Positions 17,737 to 26,719 of a stretch of 64,000 nucleotides of DNA are shown here, piece by piece (the first letter of the stretch is position 1; each line of letters begins with the position of its first letter). The notes under the pieces were generated by a model. It did not search any database. It was not told where the DNA came from and saw nothing but the letters and a program-made list of their open reading frames with translations. This DNA is from Achromobacter sp. UMC46 (GTDB lineage: Bacteria > Pseudomonadota > Gammaproteobacteria > Burkholderiales > Burkholderiaceae_B): assembly GCF_014170335.1 (NCBI RefSeq), contig NZ_LZZS01000004.1, positions 434,001-498,000 on the forward strand. Direction: 5' to 3'. Made by a program: the position numbers and the translations under genes.

Positions 17737-18800
17737 TGCGCGCGCTGATCTGCCGACGCCATGGGCCGGTCGAGGACGTCTTGCCGGGAGACATGGCGGA
17801 CGCTCCGGCCCCTGGGCCCCACGAAGTCACGGTCGCCGTGGAATACGCAAGCGTCAGCCATGCGACCAAGCTGCTGATCCAAGGCAGCTACCAAAGCCGG
17901 CCTCCCCTGCCCTTCGCGCCTGGCACGGAAGCCGCCGGGCGCGTCATTGCATGCGGCGCGGACGTCACGCGCCTGAAGCCGGGCGACAAGGTGGTGGCGC
18001 TGGCGCGCTGGGGCTGCTACGCGGAACGCCTGACGCTGCCCGAGCACACCGTCTACCCGGTGCCCGACGACTTGCCGCTGCTCTCCGCCCTGCCCATTCC
18101 CATTTCCTACGGAACCGCCTGGTGCGCCTTGCTATGGCGCGCGGCCATGCAGCCCGGCGACACGGTGCTGGTGCTGGGAGCCGGATCCGGCGTCGGCCTG
18201 GCGGCCGTGGAAATCGCCTCGTCGCTGGGCGCCACGGTACTCGCCTGCGCCAGCACCGACGCCAAACGCCAGGCCGCGCTGGCTGCAGGCGCCGCGCATG
18301 CGTTCGCGGCCGACGAAGACATGGCGCAGGCTGTCAAGGCGGCAAGCGGCGGGCGCGGTGCCGACGTGGTGATCGATGCCGTGGGCGGCGACGCCTTCGA
18401 ACGCAGCGTGCGGGCGGCGGCGGCCAACGCGCGGATGGTCTCGGTCGGCTTCGCCAGCGGCCGCATTCCCGATGTGCCGCTGAACCTGCTGCTGGTGAAG
18501 AACATTGCCCTGCATGGGTTTTTCTTTGGCCGCTACATAGGCTGGACGCCCGCCGACGAACGCATCGTCCACGCGCCCGCCATGCAGCGGACGATGTCCA
18601 CCTTGTTTGACTGGGCCCGCAGCAAGCGGATCCGGCCAGCTGTAACGGCGGTCTATCCGATCACCGGTCTTGCCGCAGCACTCGCCGCCCTGGAAAGTCG
18701 ACAAGTCGTCGGCAAGGTGGCGATCACAATAACGACGGAGACAAACCCATGTACGCCATCACCGCCCGACTCGCCCCCAGGGCGAGCCGCTTCCGCCTAG
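17736..18800 (+). CDS. NADPH:quinone oxidoreductase-like MDR enzyme
   Basis: A 354-residue medium-chain reductase. It has the GroES-like half with PFAPGTEAAGRVIACG and LKPGDKVVALARWGCYAERL, then the nucleotide motif GAGSGVGLAAVEIA and GGRGADVVIDAVGG. It matches the acryloyl-CoA reductase / NADPH:quinone reductase branch, fitting reduction of an unsaturated acyl-CoA made by the preceding CoA-transferase (inference). The family normally ends near VVGKVAIT. Here about 18 extra Pro/Ser-rich residues are read into the next gene, with a 52-bp overlap, perhaps because the native stop was lost. Confidence 0.87.
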   Translation: MRALICRRHGPVEDVLPGDMADAPAPGPHEVTVAVEYASVSHATKLLIQGSYQSRPPLPFAPGTEAAGRVIACGADVTRLKPGDKVVALARWGCYAERLTLPEHTVYPVPDDLPLLSALPIPISYGTAWCALLWRAAMQPGDTVLVLGAGSGVGLAAVEIASSLGATVLACASTDAKRQAALAAGAAHAFAADEDMAQAVKAASGGRGADVVIDAVGGDAFERSVRAAAANARMVSVGFASGRIPDVPLNLLLVKNIALHGFFFGRYIGWTPADERIVHAPAMQRTMSTLFDWARSKRIRPAVTAVYPITGLAAALAALESRQVVGKVAITITTETNPCTPSPPDSPPGRAASA

Positions 18801-19774
18801 CGCGACACGCCACGCAAATTGCCGCCGCCGCGCTGGCCTTGGGCCTTGCCGCAGGCCCATTGACCGCGCTGGCTGCGGACGCCGCGTTTCCCGCCAAGCC
18901 CATCACCATGGTCGTCCCCTACCCGCCGGGCGGCCCGACGGATATCGTGGCGCGCCTGGTGGCGGCGGAAATGTCCAAGACCATCGGCCAAAACATCATC
19001 GTGGACAACAAGCCCGGCGCAAGCGGGATGATCGGCGCCGATCTCGTGGCGCGCGCCGCGCCGGATGGCTATACCTTCCTGGCCAACGCGTCGCTGCACG
19101 TGATCAATCCGTACATCTACGCGTCGATGCGCTACGACGCCTTCAAGGATTTCGCGCCCATCACCCAGCTGGCGGACGTGCCGCTGGTGCTGGTGGTGCC
19201 GCAGACCGCCAAGGTCCGCACCGTCCAGGATCTGGTAGCGCAGGGCAAGACGCAGCCGCTGAACTTCGGTTCGGCGGGGTCCGCATCGGCGCAGCAGCTT
19301 GCGGGCGAGTCCTTCAAGGTACGCTCCGGCCTGCAGATGCAGCATGTGCCCTACAAGGGCAGCGCGCCGGCATTGACGGACCTGGTAGGCGGACAGATCC
19401 AGTTGATGTTCGACTCGATGCCGTCGGCCATGCCGTTCATCAAGTCGGGCAAGCTGCGCGCGGTGGCGGTGACGACCGCGCACCGGGTGGATGAGCTTCC
19501 CGACGTGCCGACCATGGCGGAATCCGGTTTCCCCGGTTTCGATATCAGCACCTGGTACGGCCTGTGGGCGCCCAAGGGCACGCCGCCCGAGATCGTGGCC
19601 AAGTTGGCCGACCATGCCGCGCGAGCGCTCAAGCAGCCCAACGTCGTGACGCAATACGCGGGGCTGGGCGCCAAGCCGGTGGGATCGGACCCCGCCACCT
19701 TCGCGCGCTTCAATGTCTCCGAGGGAGAAAAGTGGCGCGATATCGTCAAGGCGGCGAATATCACGCCGCAATAG
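18749..19774 (+). CDS. Bug-family tripartite tricarboxylate transporter substrate-binding protein
   Basis: 341 residues with GGAGA seven bases before the ATG. The signal peptide is long and ends near ALAADA. Mature motifs are FPAKPITMVVPYPPGGPTD, DNKPGASGMIGAD, APDGYTF and HVPYKGSAPALTDL, all standard for periplasmic Bug receptors. It is the last gene of the CoA-transferase operon and overlaps the oxidoreductase 3' end by 52 bp, implying coupled expression. Its ligand is probably the acid activated by that operon. Confidence 0.92.
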   Translation: MYAITARLAPRASRFRLARHATQIAAAALALGLAAGPLTALAADAAFPAKPITMVVPYPPGGPTDIVARLVAAEMSKTIGQNIIVDNKPGASGMIGADLVARAAPDGYTFLANASLHVINPYIYASMRYDAFKDFAPITQLADVPLVLVVPQTAKVRTVQDLVAQGKTQPLNFGSAGSASAQQLAGESFKVRSGLQMQHVPYKGSAPALTDLVGGQIQLMFDSMPSAMPFIKSGKLRAVAVTTAHRVDELPDVPTMAESGFPGFDISTWYGLWAPKGTPPEIVAKLADHAARALKQPNVVTQYAGLGAKPVGSDPATFARFNVSEGEKWRDIVKAANITPQ

Positions 19775-20107
19775 CGGAGACCGGGGGCTTCAGCTGCTTT
19801 GCCCTGCATGGTCGGCGAAATAAGGGGGTCTTTCGCTAGCGTGCCCGAAATGCGTGCTGGGCGACCCGAAGGAAATCAGTGGCGCCTCCGTGCTGCCGAC
19901 CCAGATCGCATTGACATCGTTGCAGGTTGAGAGATGGGTGCGTTAACGCGACATGTCAATGGAAGCACTTTCCGCGCGCCTGCGTCACGCCCGGCCCAAG
20001 CCGGGCCGGGCTGCGGCGCGGCCGAAAATATTCAATCGCGCCTGCCCTATTCACCTGCCTTGAACATCGTCGAGCTGTTTACGCCCGAAGCCGGCATGCG
20101 GGAGTAT
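19775..20107. other. Intergenic region between convergent genes
   Basis: 333 bp between the Bug gene and the convergent asparaginase. One short plus-strand frame from about 19954 (SMEALSARLRHARPKPG) faintly recalls the start of an XRE-type helix-turn-helix but stops within 40 residues. I see a GC-rich palindromic patch around 19990-20020 (cccggcccaagccgggcc) that could act as a bidirectional terminator. Nothing else is recognisable. Confidence 0.35.
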
Positions 20108-21160
20108 TCAACGGTCAAACGCGGCCTGCAGTGCTTCCTTGCTGCCCTGCCCCTGATGCAACATCAGCATCAGCAGCAGCCGGGCCTTCTGGGGGCTGAG
20201 ATCCCCTGCCATGACCGCGCCGGCGTCGTAGGTCGTTTTCCCGCCGCCGGGAAATCCATAGACCGGCATCGTGCGCCCATTCGGCACGCGCGTCGAAATG
20301 ACGACCGGCACGCCTTTGCCCAGCGCGTACTTGACGGCCTCGAACATCGACACGTTCATGTTGCCCATGCCCACGGCCTGGACCACGATGCCCTTCGCCC
20401 CCTGGTCCACCGCGTAGCGCAGCAAGCCGCCATCGGCGCCGCCGAACATGGGCAGGATTTCCACGCGCGGCATCTCGCCTTCGCCGATATCGATGTGCTG
20501 ACGCCGCAAAGGCGTCCGCGAGAATTGCACGCGGTCCGACCAGACCTCTCCCAGAAACCCGAAGTCACCCGATTTGAAGGTCTCGACATCGGCGGTATGG
20601 GTCTTGGTCGCCGTGCGCGCGGCGTTGATCTGATTGTTCATCGCAATCATCACCCCCATGCCCTTGGCATCCGGCGCGGTGGCGATCCGGATCGCGTTGA
20701 GCAGGTTGCGCGGCCCGTCGAAATCCGGCGAAGACGCGTTGCGTTGCGCGCCGATCAGAATGACCGGTTTGTCGGACTTCACCGTCAAATCAAGCCAGTA
20801 TGCGGTCTCTTCCATCGTGTCCGTGCCGTGGGCGATCACCACCCCGGCCACTTCAGGACGCGCCAAGGCGTCATCCACCGACTTGGTCAGACGCGTCCAC
20901 CACTTGGGTTCGACATAATTGGCCGACATGGCCGAGAAGTTGTTGACTTCAATGCGGGCGTACTTGGCCGCGTCGGGAACCGTCTGCATCAGGTCGTCGC
21001 CCGAGATGGCGGGAACCACCCCTTTGGTGACCGGATCCACCTTCATCGCGATCGTGCCGCCCGTCGCGATGAACTGGACGACCGGCAGACTTTCCGCTGC
21101 GGCGCCTGCCGACATCGCGCACATTGCAAAAACCGAGAGGATTCGAAATTGCAGGCTCAT
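20108..21160 (-). CDS. Periplasmic type II L-asparaginase/glutaminase
   Basis: 350 residues with a signal peptide ending SAGAAAES and a GGAAG ribosome binding site. The first catalytic motif FIATGGTIA carries the nucleophile Thr36. The second, IAHGTDTMEETAYWL, holds Thr113-Asp114, matching Thr89/Asp90 of E. coli AnsB. The protein should hydrolyse asparagine and/or glutamine to the acid plus ammonia in the periplasm. It is of full family length, and the active-site residues I can place are present. It stands alone; no transporter or regulator is adjacent. Confidence 0.93.
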   Translation of the reverse strand: MSLQFRILSVFAMCAMSAGAAAESLPVVQFIATGGTIAMKVDPVTKGVVPAISGDDLMQTVPDAAKYARIEVNNFSAMSANYVEPKWWTRLTKSVDDALARPEVAGVVIAHGTDTMEETAYWLDLTVKSDKPVILIGAQRNASSPDFDGPRNLLNAIRIATAPDAKGMGVMIAMNNQINAARTATKTHTADVETFKSGDFGFLGEVWSDRVQFSRTPLRRQHIDIGEGEMPRVEILPMFGGADGGLLRYAVDQGAKGIVVQAVGMGNMNVSMFEAVKYALGKGVPVVISTRVPNGRTMPVYGFPGGGKTTYDAGAVMAGDLSPQKARLLLMLMLHQGQGSKEALQAAFDR

Positions 21161-21276
21161 GAGACGCTTCCAGAATGGTGTACGGAAAGCCCATTCTAGT
21201 CAGGAAGACAGCGCTGCGTCACCCCGCCCTGCCCACGTCGTAAACTGGCGTTCCAACGGTTTCTTTGGAAGGACGC

Positions 21277-22152
21277 ATGCCGTTCATTCCGTTTTCAACG
21301 CCTCGGCCAAGCCGGAATCAGACCTGGCGGATGATGCATAGTCGCCAGCTTGCGCAATTCCCCGGGGCGCATGAGCGCGTCGTGTTGTACGATGCGCCGC
21401 CGGACGACGCCACGCTGGCCTCGATCGAGGACGTTCATCTCTGGGCGCCCCACGAGGATCCGCTGCATGAATTGCCGGAACTCATCGCCCGGCTGCCGTC
21501 GCTGATCCATCTGTCGATTGGTCCTGGCGCCATCCTGCCCAGCCTCGTGGATGGGTTGCGCGCTGACATGCTGCCCGCCAGCCTGCGCCACCTTTCCCTG
21601 CATCCCGAGCAAGGCACGTATACCTGGAACGCCGGTCCGATGCCCAGGCTGGAGGCCTTGACGGTAGACGCGATGCTCCGCTTCGAGCCGGAAGCATTCC
21701 CCGCGCTGATATCGCTGTCCGCGATTCCAGACCGGCGCGGCGTGCTGCTGGACCGCGCGTTGCGGTTGCCGCTCAGGGAGCTGAACCTGTGGAACGTGCC
21801 GTTCGATTCGTCAGTATTCGATCGCATCGCCGAAATGCCGTTGCTGGCGCTTGGCTTGCTGGGCGGCCGCACCTTGAAAACGCTGTCCGGTATCGAACAG
21901 CTTGCCGGATTGCGTTCGCTACGGCTAAAAAACCAAGGCATGTTGCAAACGATTCGCCCGGTCGCCGCGCTTCCCCACTTGGAGCGGTTGGACATTCAGT
22001 ACTGCACGCGCATCGGCGACATCGACGTCCTGGGCGCGCTGCCCGCATTGCAGGAGCTGACGTTGGTCGGTTGCGGAAATGTCGGTTTGGGAGATCTGGA
22101 ACATACCCTGCGCGCCGGCTTGCGGCGCACGAACATTGCGGCGACGCAATAG
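21277..22152 (+). CDS. Leucine-rich-repeat-like protein
   Basis: 291 residues from the ATG at 21277, which has GGAAGGA six bases upstream. A TTG further up lacks this. No signal peptide or membrane segment is visible. From about residue 60 the chain shows repeated leucine-spaced units such as LPSLIHLSIGPGAI, LPASLRHLSLHPE, LAGLRSLRLKNQGML, LPHLERLDIQYC and LPALQELTLVGC, spaced about 20-24 residues. This is an LRR solenoid. Such proteins bind other proteins; in bacteria they include effectors and housekeeping proteins. No partner or pathway is evident. Confidence 0.72.
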   Translation: MPFIPFSTPRPSRNQTWRMMHSRQLAQFPGAHERVVLYDAPPDDATLASIEDVHLWAPHEDPLHELPELIARLPSLIHLSIGPGAILPSLVDGLRADMLPASLRHLSLHPEQGTYTWNAGPMPRLEALTVDAMLRFEPEAFPALISLSAIPDRRGVLLDRALRLPLRELNLWNVPFDSSVFDRIAEMPLLALGLLGGRTLKTLSGIEQLAGLRSLRLKNQGMLQTIRPVAALPHLERLDIQYCTRIGDIDVLGALPALQELTLVGCGNVGLGDLEHTLRAGLRRTNIAATQ

Positions 22153-22415
22153 CGGCGTACTGATGGTCGTCCTGGGCCGCCCAGGCGCCGTCCAGGTCCG
22201 GATAAAAGCCCCCGCCGCTTGCCCGGCTGAGCAGAACGGCCCGCCAAACGAACGGCGCTACAATCCCCGGCGGTTTTTGCCCTTCGGCGACACCCAGCCC
22301 TCTCAGGAGGATCCCGGCAGGGCCGCGACGGCGCTTTCGGGCTTTCCGCCTGACTTTTCATTGCAGTAGTCCGGCCAGGCCGGATGGTTTTGCGCTTTTC
22401 GCGATCGAGGATGTC

Positions 22416-23759
22416 ATGTCTCGGCAGTTGTTGGCTCTCGTGCTGGGGCCGCTTCTTGGCTTGTTCGTTGTCTGCATCGGCAACGCTTTCATTTCTTCCC
22501 TTACCACCCTGCGACTGGATGCGGCCGGCGAGTCCGCCACCGTCATCGGCCTGATTTCGTCGTCGTATTTCATCGGCCTGACGCTGGGCGCGATCTTCAA
22601 CGACCGGCTGATCGTGCGCATCGGCCATATCCGGGCATACAGCAGTTTTGCGTCGCTGATCGCGGTAACGGTGCTGCTGCAAGGGCTGGTCTTCGGCGCC
22701 GAGGCATGGTTCGTGCTGCGGCTGATCAACGGGTGGGCAAGCGTCGGCGTGTTCCTGGTGGTGGAAAGCTGGCTGCTGCTGGCCGGCGATCCGAAGATGC
22801 GCGGGCGCTTGCTGGCGTTCTACATGATCTCGTTGTACGGATCCGGCATGCTGGGCCAGATCCAGCTTGGCGCCCTGACGCAGCTGGGCGAGATGGCGCC
22901 CTTCATGGTGGCGGGGCTGCTGGCCTCGCTGTCGGTGATGCCGATGGTCATCATTCCGCGCATTTCGCCGCTGGCGGAACGCGTCGAACCCCTGATGCCG
23001 CAGCACCTGATCCGCATGACGCCCACCGGGGTCATGGGCTGCTTCGGTTCGGGGGTGGCGATCGCGGCGGTATATACCTTGCTGCCGCTGTACCTGCAGC
23101 GCATCGGGCTGGATGTGGCCGAAGTCGGCAAGATGATGGGCGCCGTGATCCTGGGCGCCATGGTGCTGCAGTATCCCGTCGGCCGCTGGTCCGACCTGCG
23201 CGACCGGCAGGTCGTGCTGATCGCGCTGGCGGTTTTCTGTACCGTGCTCAGCCTGCTGATCCTGCTGTTGCCGACCGGGTCGCCGCTGCTGATCGTCCTG
23301 CTGTTCCTGCTGGGCGGCGGCGTGTTCGCCATCTATCCGGTCGCCGTCAGCCACGCCGCGGATCGCGCGCCCGCCGATGCGCTGGTGCGCATGATCCAGG
23401 GCCTGCTGCTGATCAATTCGCTGGGGTCGGCCCTGAGCCCGCTGGCGATTTCGCAGGTGATGGCGAAATATGGTGCGGCCGGACTGTTCTGGTGTTTCGC
23501 GCTGCTGAACGTCAGCCTGATGGCTTTCTTCATGTGGCGCCGCCGCGAGCGCCCTGCCCCGTCGCCTGTCGCGCCGTTTGCCGCCGCCGCCCAGATGTCG
23601 CCGGTGGGCGTCGAATTGCGCGTCACTGAAGACCTTGTCCAGGGCGCGTTGGACCATGAAATGACCGAAGACCTGACCAATGTCGTACCGGGCACGGACG
23701 CGGCGGAACCGGTGTTATCGGCCTCGCAGGAAACGCCGCCCGCTTCGGGCGGCGGTTGA
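22416..23759 (+). CDS. MFS transporter (YcaD-like)
   Basis: A 447-residue protein with 12 predicted membrane segments. The loop between segments 2 and 3 is NDRLIVRIGHIRAY, the MFS D-R-x-G-R-type region. Segments 4-5 include RLINGWASVGVFLVVESWLLL, a pattern seen in YcaD and related putative sugar or drug transporters. The C-terminal 60 or so residues after RRRERPAPSP are a charged, Pro/Ala-rich cytoplasmic tail (MTEDLTNVVPG). Its substrate is unknown. The gene stands alone after a 263-bp gap that holds its promoter. Confidence 0.85.
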   Translation: MSRQLLALVLGPLLGLFVVCIGNAFISSLTTLRLDAAGESATVIGLISSSYFIGLTLGAIFNDRLIVRIGHIRAYSSFASLIAVTVLLQGLVFGAEAWFVLRLINGWASVGVFLVVESWLLLAGDPKMRGRLLAFYMISLYGSGMLGQIQLGALTQLGEMAPFMVAGLLASLSVMPMVIIPRISPLAERVEPLMPQHLIRMTPTGVMGCFGSGVAIAAVYTLLPLYLQRIGLDVAEVGKMMGAVILGAMVLQYPVGRWSDLRDRQVVLIALAVFCTVLSLLILLLPTGSPLLIVLLFLLGGGVFAIYPVAVSHAADRAPADALVRMIQGLLLINSLGSALSPLAISQVMAKYGAAGLFWCFALLNVSLMAFFMWRRRERPAPSPVAPFAAAAQMSPVGVELRVTEDLVQGALDHEMTEDLTNVVPGTDAAEPVLSASQETPPASGGG

Positions 23760-24028
23760 AGCGTCTTCCTGCGTTCGTTCGGGCCGCCGCCGAAAGCGGT
23801 GCGGCGCAAACCCGGAACGGCTGAAAATGCCATATGTAACAGATTAGCAATACCTGCAATATCGTGAAGCCTGGACGATAAACAGCCCCCTTATACTCGC
23901 CTCCGCATCCCAATTCTGCCGGCCGCCATCACGTTTGATTACCCCCCGCGCCGGAAGATCGACCGTTCTATACCGACATCAACAATCAAAACGCTTTTAT
24001 AGAAATTCGACAGGACGTTTCCTAACTC

Positions 24029-24934
24029 ATGAGAACCCTTATGAAGGTCAGCCCGAGTTTCCGCCGCCGGTGCGTGCGCACCGCCCTGGCCGGCTTGCTT
24101 GCCTCCACCTTTGCCGTCCTGAGCAGCCCTGCGCCTGCGCTCGCCGCCACGGACAGCGCGCCAGCAATACAAAAATCCGTCGCCGCCGCCGTGACGCCTC
24201 CCGATGCCGCCACGGTGATGTATTTCATCTATCAGATCGACGGCAAAGGCGAAACGTCGTACGAAGTGGCAAACGGCAGCATCGCCACGTATTGGTTCGG
24301 CCATGCCTTCGAATCCGAAGGCACGCATTACTACACGGGCTTTGTCTGGGAAACCGCAGAACGGTACGGCAAGCCGGGCGAAGATCAGGTCGGCCCCGAA
24401 ACGCAGGTCAATATTGCGGAATCCACGTTCGTGCTGAACGATCCCACATCCGAGCGCCCCTGGAAATTCCGGGGCCTTGAGCACACCATCGGCGAATTCG
24501 GCGCATACGAAAGGGCCCCGGACGTCGACAAGCGCCGCAAGCCGGTCGAATACCGCACGCCCGCCGGCAAGCTATTGCTGGCCGTGCCGGATACGAGTTT
24601 CGACAACGGCATCACCAGCGACGGCTACTCGCTGCTGGTGTTCGATCCCGAACGCCTGAAGACGGATTCGGACAACAAGGTCTGGACCTACGTGGGCAAC
24701 GTCCTGACGGGCGAAGACAACAGCGCCGCCTGCTCGGATGGCGAAGTGATGCCGTGCACCAACAGCACCGGCGAACTGGTGTTCACCGCAGACGGCGCCA
24801 ACGACATGCCGCGCCTGGCCGTCAAACCCAACGGCACCACGATCTCGGGGCCGAACAAGACCCGCCAGTTGGGCGCCGCCGACGTCACGCACTACACGTT
24901 CAACGCCAAGACCAAGCGGTACGTCAGCCAATAA
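24029..24934 (+). CDS. Secreted protein of unknown function
   Basis: 301 residues (a second ATG at 24041 is equally plausible). The Sec signal peptide ends at PAPALAAT. The mature chain has aromatic-rich strands (MYFIYQIDGKGETSYEVANGS, YYTGFVWETAERYG), a Cys pair (AACSDGEVMPC) and no recognised domain. The composition and absence of hydrophobic segments suggest a soluble periplasmic or secreted beta-rich protein. An AT-rich stretch upstream and a strong hairpin downstream make it a single-gene unit. I do not recognise the family. Confidence 0.7.
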   Translation: MRTLMKVSPSFRRRCVRTALAGLLASTFAVLSSPAPALAATDSAPAIQKSVAAAVTPPDAATVMYFIYQIDGKGETSYEVANGSIATYWFGHAFESEGTHYYTGFVWETAERYGKPGEDQVGPETQVNIAESTFVLNDPTSERPWKFRGLEHTIGEFGAYERAPDVDKRRKPVEYRTPAGKLLLAVPDTSFDNGITSDGYSLLVFDPERLKTDSDNKVWTYVGNVLTGEDNSAACSDGEVMPCTNSTGELVFTADGANDMPRLAVKPNGTTISGPNKTRQLGAADVTHYTFNAKTKRYVSQ

Positions 24935-24935
24935 G

Positions 24936-24965
24936 AAACTGCCGCGGCGCCCGCCGCGGCAGTTT
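24936..24965 (+). terminator. Strong hairpin terminator
   Basis: Perfect 12-bp arms (AAACTGCCGCGG and its complement) with a 6-base loop begin two bases after the preceding stop codon. The outer A/T base pairs give an A-tract before and a TTT after. It suits rho-independent termination. Confidence 0.75.
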
Positions 24966-24976
24966 CCCCTCACGCC

Positions 24977-25238
24977 ATGAACCTGATCCTGCTTGCCTTC
25001 ATCGTGCTGCTTGCGGCGGCAAGCGTCGTCTATCGCTGCGTCCGCCGCCAGCCCCACGACACCTGCCGCGCCATCGCGCGCAACGTGCTTGGCGGCGTTC
25101 GGGTCGGGGCGTCTGGGTTATGTCATCGACGCCATCAAGGCCGGCGCCCTGCCCAGTCTGGCCGCCGCCGTCGTGTGCACGCTGCTGTTCCATGGCGTGC
25201 CCTGGAAGCGGCGCACAAACGCTTCGCAACAACCATGA
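24977..25238 (+). pseudogene. Small membrane protein gene, apparently frameshifted
   Basis: The frame starting at 24977 encodes MNLILLAFIVLLAAASVVYR, a clear membrane segment, then RQPHDTCRAIARNVLGG before turning into Arg-rich non-protein-like sequence. From about 25095 the frame of position 24993 becomes protein-like: AFGSGRLGYVIDAIKAGALPSLAAAVVCTLLFHGVPW, a second membrane segment. Joining the two across a one-base shift near 25090-25100 gives a plausible 85-90-residue two-segment membrane protein. It could be a true frameshift mutation or a sequencing error. Function unknown. Confidence 0.45.
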
Positions 25239-25378
25239 CAATCGCCTGAAACCCGAGTGAAACTCGCCTGAAACCCCATGAAAACAGGGCTGGGCGCGCG
25301 GTTTCACGTGCCGCCCTTAAAGCTGTTATTAAGCCCGCATGACTACAATTTCCGAATCGCATTCCCGGTTCGCCCGTC

Positions 25379-26557
25379 ATGCCGTTTCTTCAGTTTTCAC
25401 CGCTTCATCCCGACCGGGGCGGCATCCGCATTGCACCGTCCGATGCCCGTCAGGCGGCCTTGGCGCTCCCCGCCATCCAGCACTTCCTGTCTTCGTTCGG
25501 GCTTCGCGACACGGCGAACTGTTCCGGCGTGGCCGGCACGGCGCCCGGCGCGCAGGCATGGCTTAACGCCGCCTTTGCGGCAGCCTGCATGCCGGACCAT
25601 GACACGACCGGCGTCGCTCACGCATTGAACCTGCGCACGGACACCTGCGACATCGACCTGGACCGCGAGATCGTGCTGGCGATGCTGGCCAGCCCGGTCG
25701 CGTTCACGTTCCCCACCCTCGCGGAACTGGAATCGGCGGTGCGCATCCGCCGCTACATCGTCCAGGCCGCGCGCAAGACCGCGTTGGCGTTCGACACCGA
25801 ACACGCCGAACGGCCATCGGACTACTGGACCTATGACGAGGCGCGCGGCTTTACCGCCCTGCCGGGGCGATCGCTGATCGAAGGCTTGCGCAAGGCCACG
25901 CAACCCGAAGCGTCAGGGCAGCTGTACGCGTTCTCGTGCTATCGGGCGACGGAGTACGTGACGGTCCTGGGCATTGCGCAAGAGCTGCTGCACGCCAACC
26001 CCGAACTGGGCCGCCGCCTGCAACGCCAATGGGAAACGCGCGCCGTCATGTCCGGCCGCTTCCATGAAGCGTTCCTGCACGAGTACGGTTCGCTTGCCGA
26101 TCCCCTGCCCCAACGCTTCTACGTGCCGGGCGACCGGCTGTGGTTCCGCAACCCGGACGCGGCCTCGTCCGACGTCGAAGGGTACGAGGGTTCGTGGGTG
26201 TTCTATCTGGGCAATGGCCAGTTCAACAATTTCTGGGAACGCGGCGCCCCGTTCACGCTGACGACCAAGTGCGTCGAGATCTTCCATTGGCGCCACGGGC
26301 TTCGCACCGATGCCGCCGGCAAGCCCGTCATCGACGAACAGATCGTCCGGGAGCGCGTGCGGCAGACGCTGGCCGACCCCCAGGCCACGGCCGACGTGCT
26401 GGCGCGCATGACGCGGATCCGCGATCCGCAAGGCGTCTACGACCAGGGCGGCTGCATCGACGCGACGCGCGAGCGAGTGCGCTGGGTGCGCCCGGGCCAT
26501 GCAGACATCGCCCTGCCCGAGGTTCCCGAGCGGCCGCAGTGGTCCATCGCGGCCTGA
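25379..26557 (+). CDS. Tgl-like transglutaminase-family protein
   Basis: A 392-residue protein without signal peptide. Its middle follows, block by block, the Bacillus spore transglutaminase Tgl as I recall it. LASPVAFTFPTLAELESAV corresponds to ETPVQFDYHSIAELMFEL. LYAFSCYRA, with Cys187, corresponds to the catalytic YAFEC116ATA. YVPGDRLWFRNPD corresponds to FLGDCLYFKNPE, followed by a YEGSWVFYLGNGQF strand. The catalytic cysteine is kept, but the neighbouring Glu115, Glu187 and His200 positions appear to be Ser, Ser and Phe. It also has about 100 extra N-terminal and 80 extra C-terminal residues. Catalysis may therefore differ or be lost. Family assignment is from memory of one sequence, so moderate confidence. 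Confidence 0.55.
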   Translation: MPFLQFSPLHPDRGGIRIAPSDARQAALALPAIQHFLSSFGLRDTANCSGVAGTAPGAQAWLNAAFAAACMPDHDTTGVAHALNLRTDTCDIDLDREIVLAMLASPVAFTFPTLAELESAVRIRRYIVQAARKTALAFDTEHAERPSDYWTYDEARGFTALPGRSLIEGLRKATQPEASGQLYAFSCYRATEYVTVLGIAQELLHANPELGRRLQRQWETRAVMSGRFHEAFLHEYGSLADPLPQRFYVPGDRLWFRNPDAASSDVEGYEGSWVFYLGNGQFNNFWERGAPFTLTTKCVEIFHWRHGLRTDAAGKPVIDEQIVRERVRQTLADPQATADVLARMTRIRDPQGVYDQGGCIDATRERVRWVRPGHADIALPEVPERPQWSIAA

Positions 26558-26572
26558 TCGGTCGCTCGCGGT

Positions 26573-26712
26573 TCAGGACATGGGGCAGTAGGCGATCCAG
26601 CCCTTGAACGTGAAGCCGGCGTAGAACTAGTCAACATCGTCGAAGCCCGCCTCATGCAGCAAGGCCACGTCTTGCTCGGGCGTCATCAAGGCGCCAAGGC
26701 AGAAACGAAACT
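26573..26712 (-). pseudogene. C-terminal remnant of a SAM-dependent methyltransferase
   Basis: On the minus strand one frame reads FRFCLGALMTPEQDVALL, HEAGFDDVD, an in-frame TAG (26627-26629), then FYAGFTFKGWIAYCPMS and a stop at 26573. EQ..LL.EAGF..V..FY.GF.F.GW is the typical last 45 residues of class I methyltransferases of the trans-aconitate/tellurite-resistance type. The rest of the gene is absent, and FUSC coding sequence begins 8 bp away. It is a dead fragment. Confidence 0.6.
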
Positions 26713-26719
26713 GTCGATG

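Noticed and set aside
19954-20080. Possible XRE-type HTH start between the Bug and asparaginase genes
   Set aside because: Only about ten residues look similar and the frame stops before a second helix could form.
21996-23657. 553-residue minus-strand frame opposite the MFS gene
   Set aside because: Gln/His/Arg-rich shadow; the plus strand encodes a clear 12-segment transporter.
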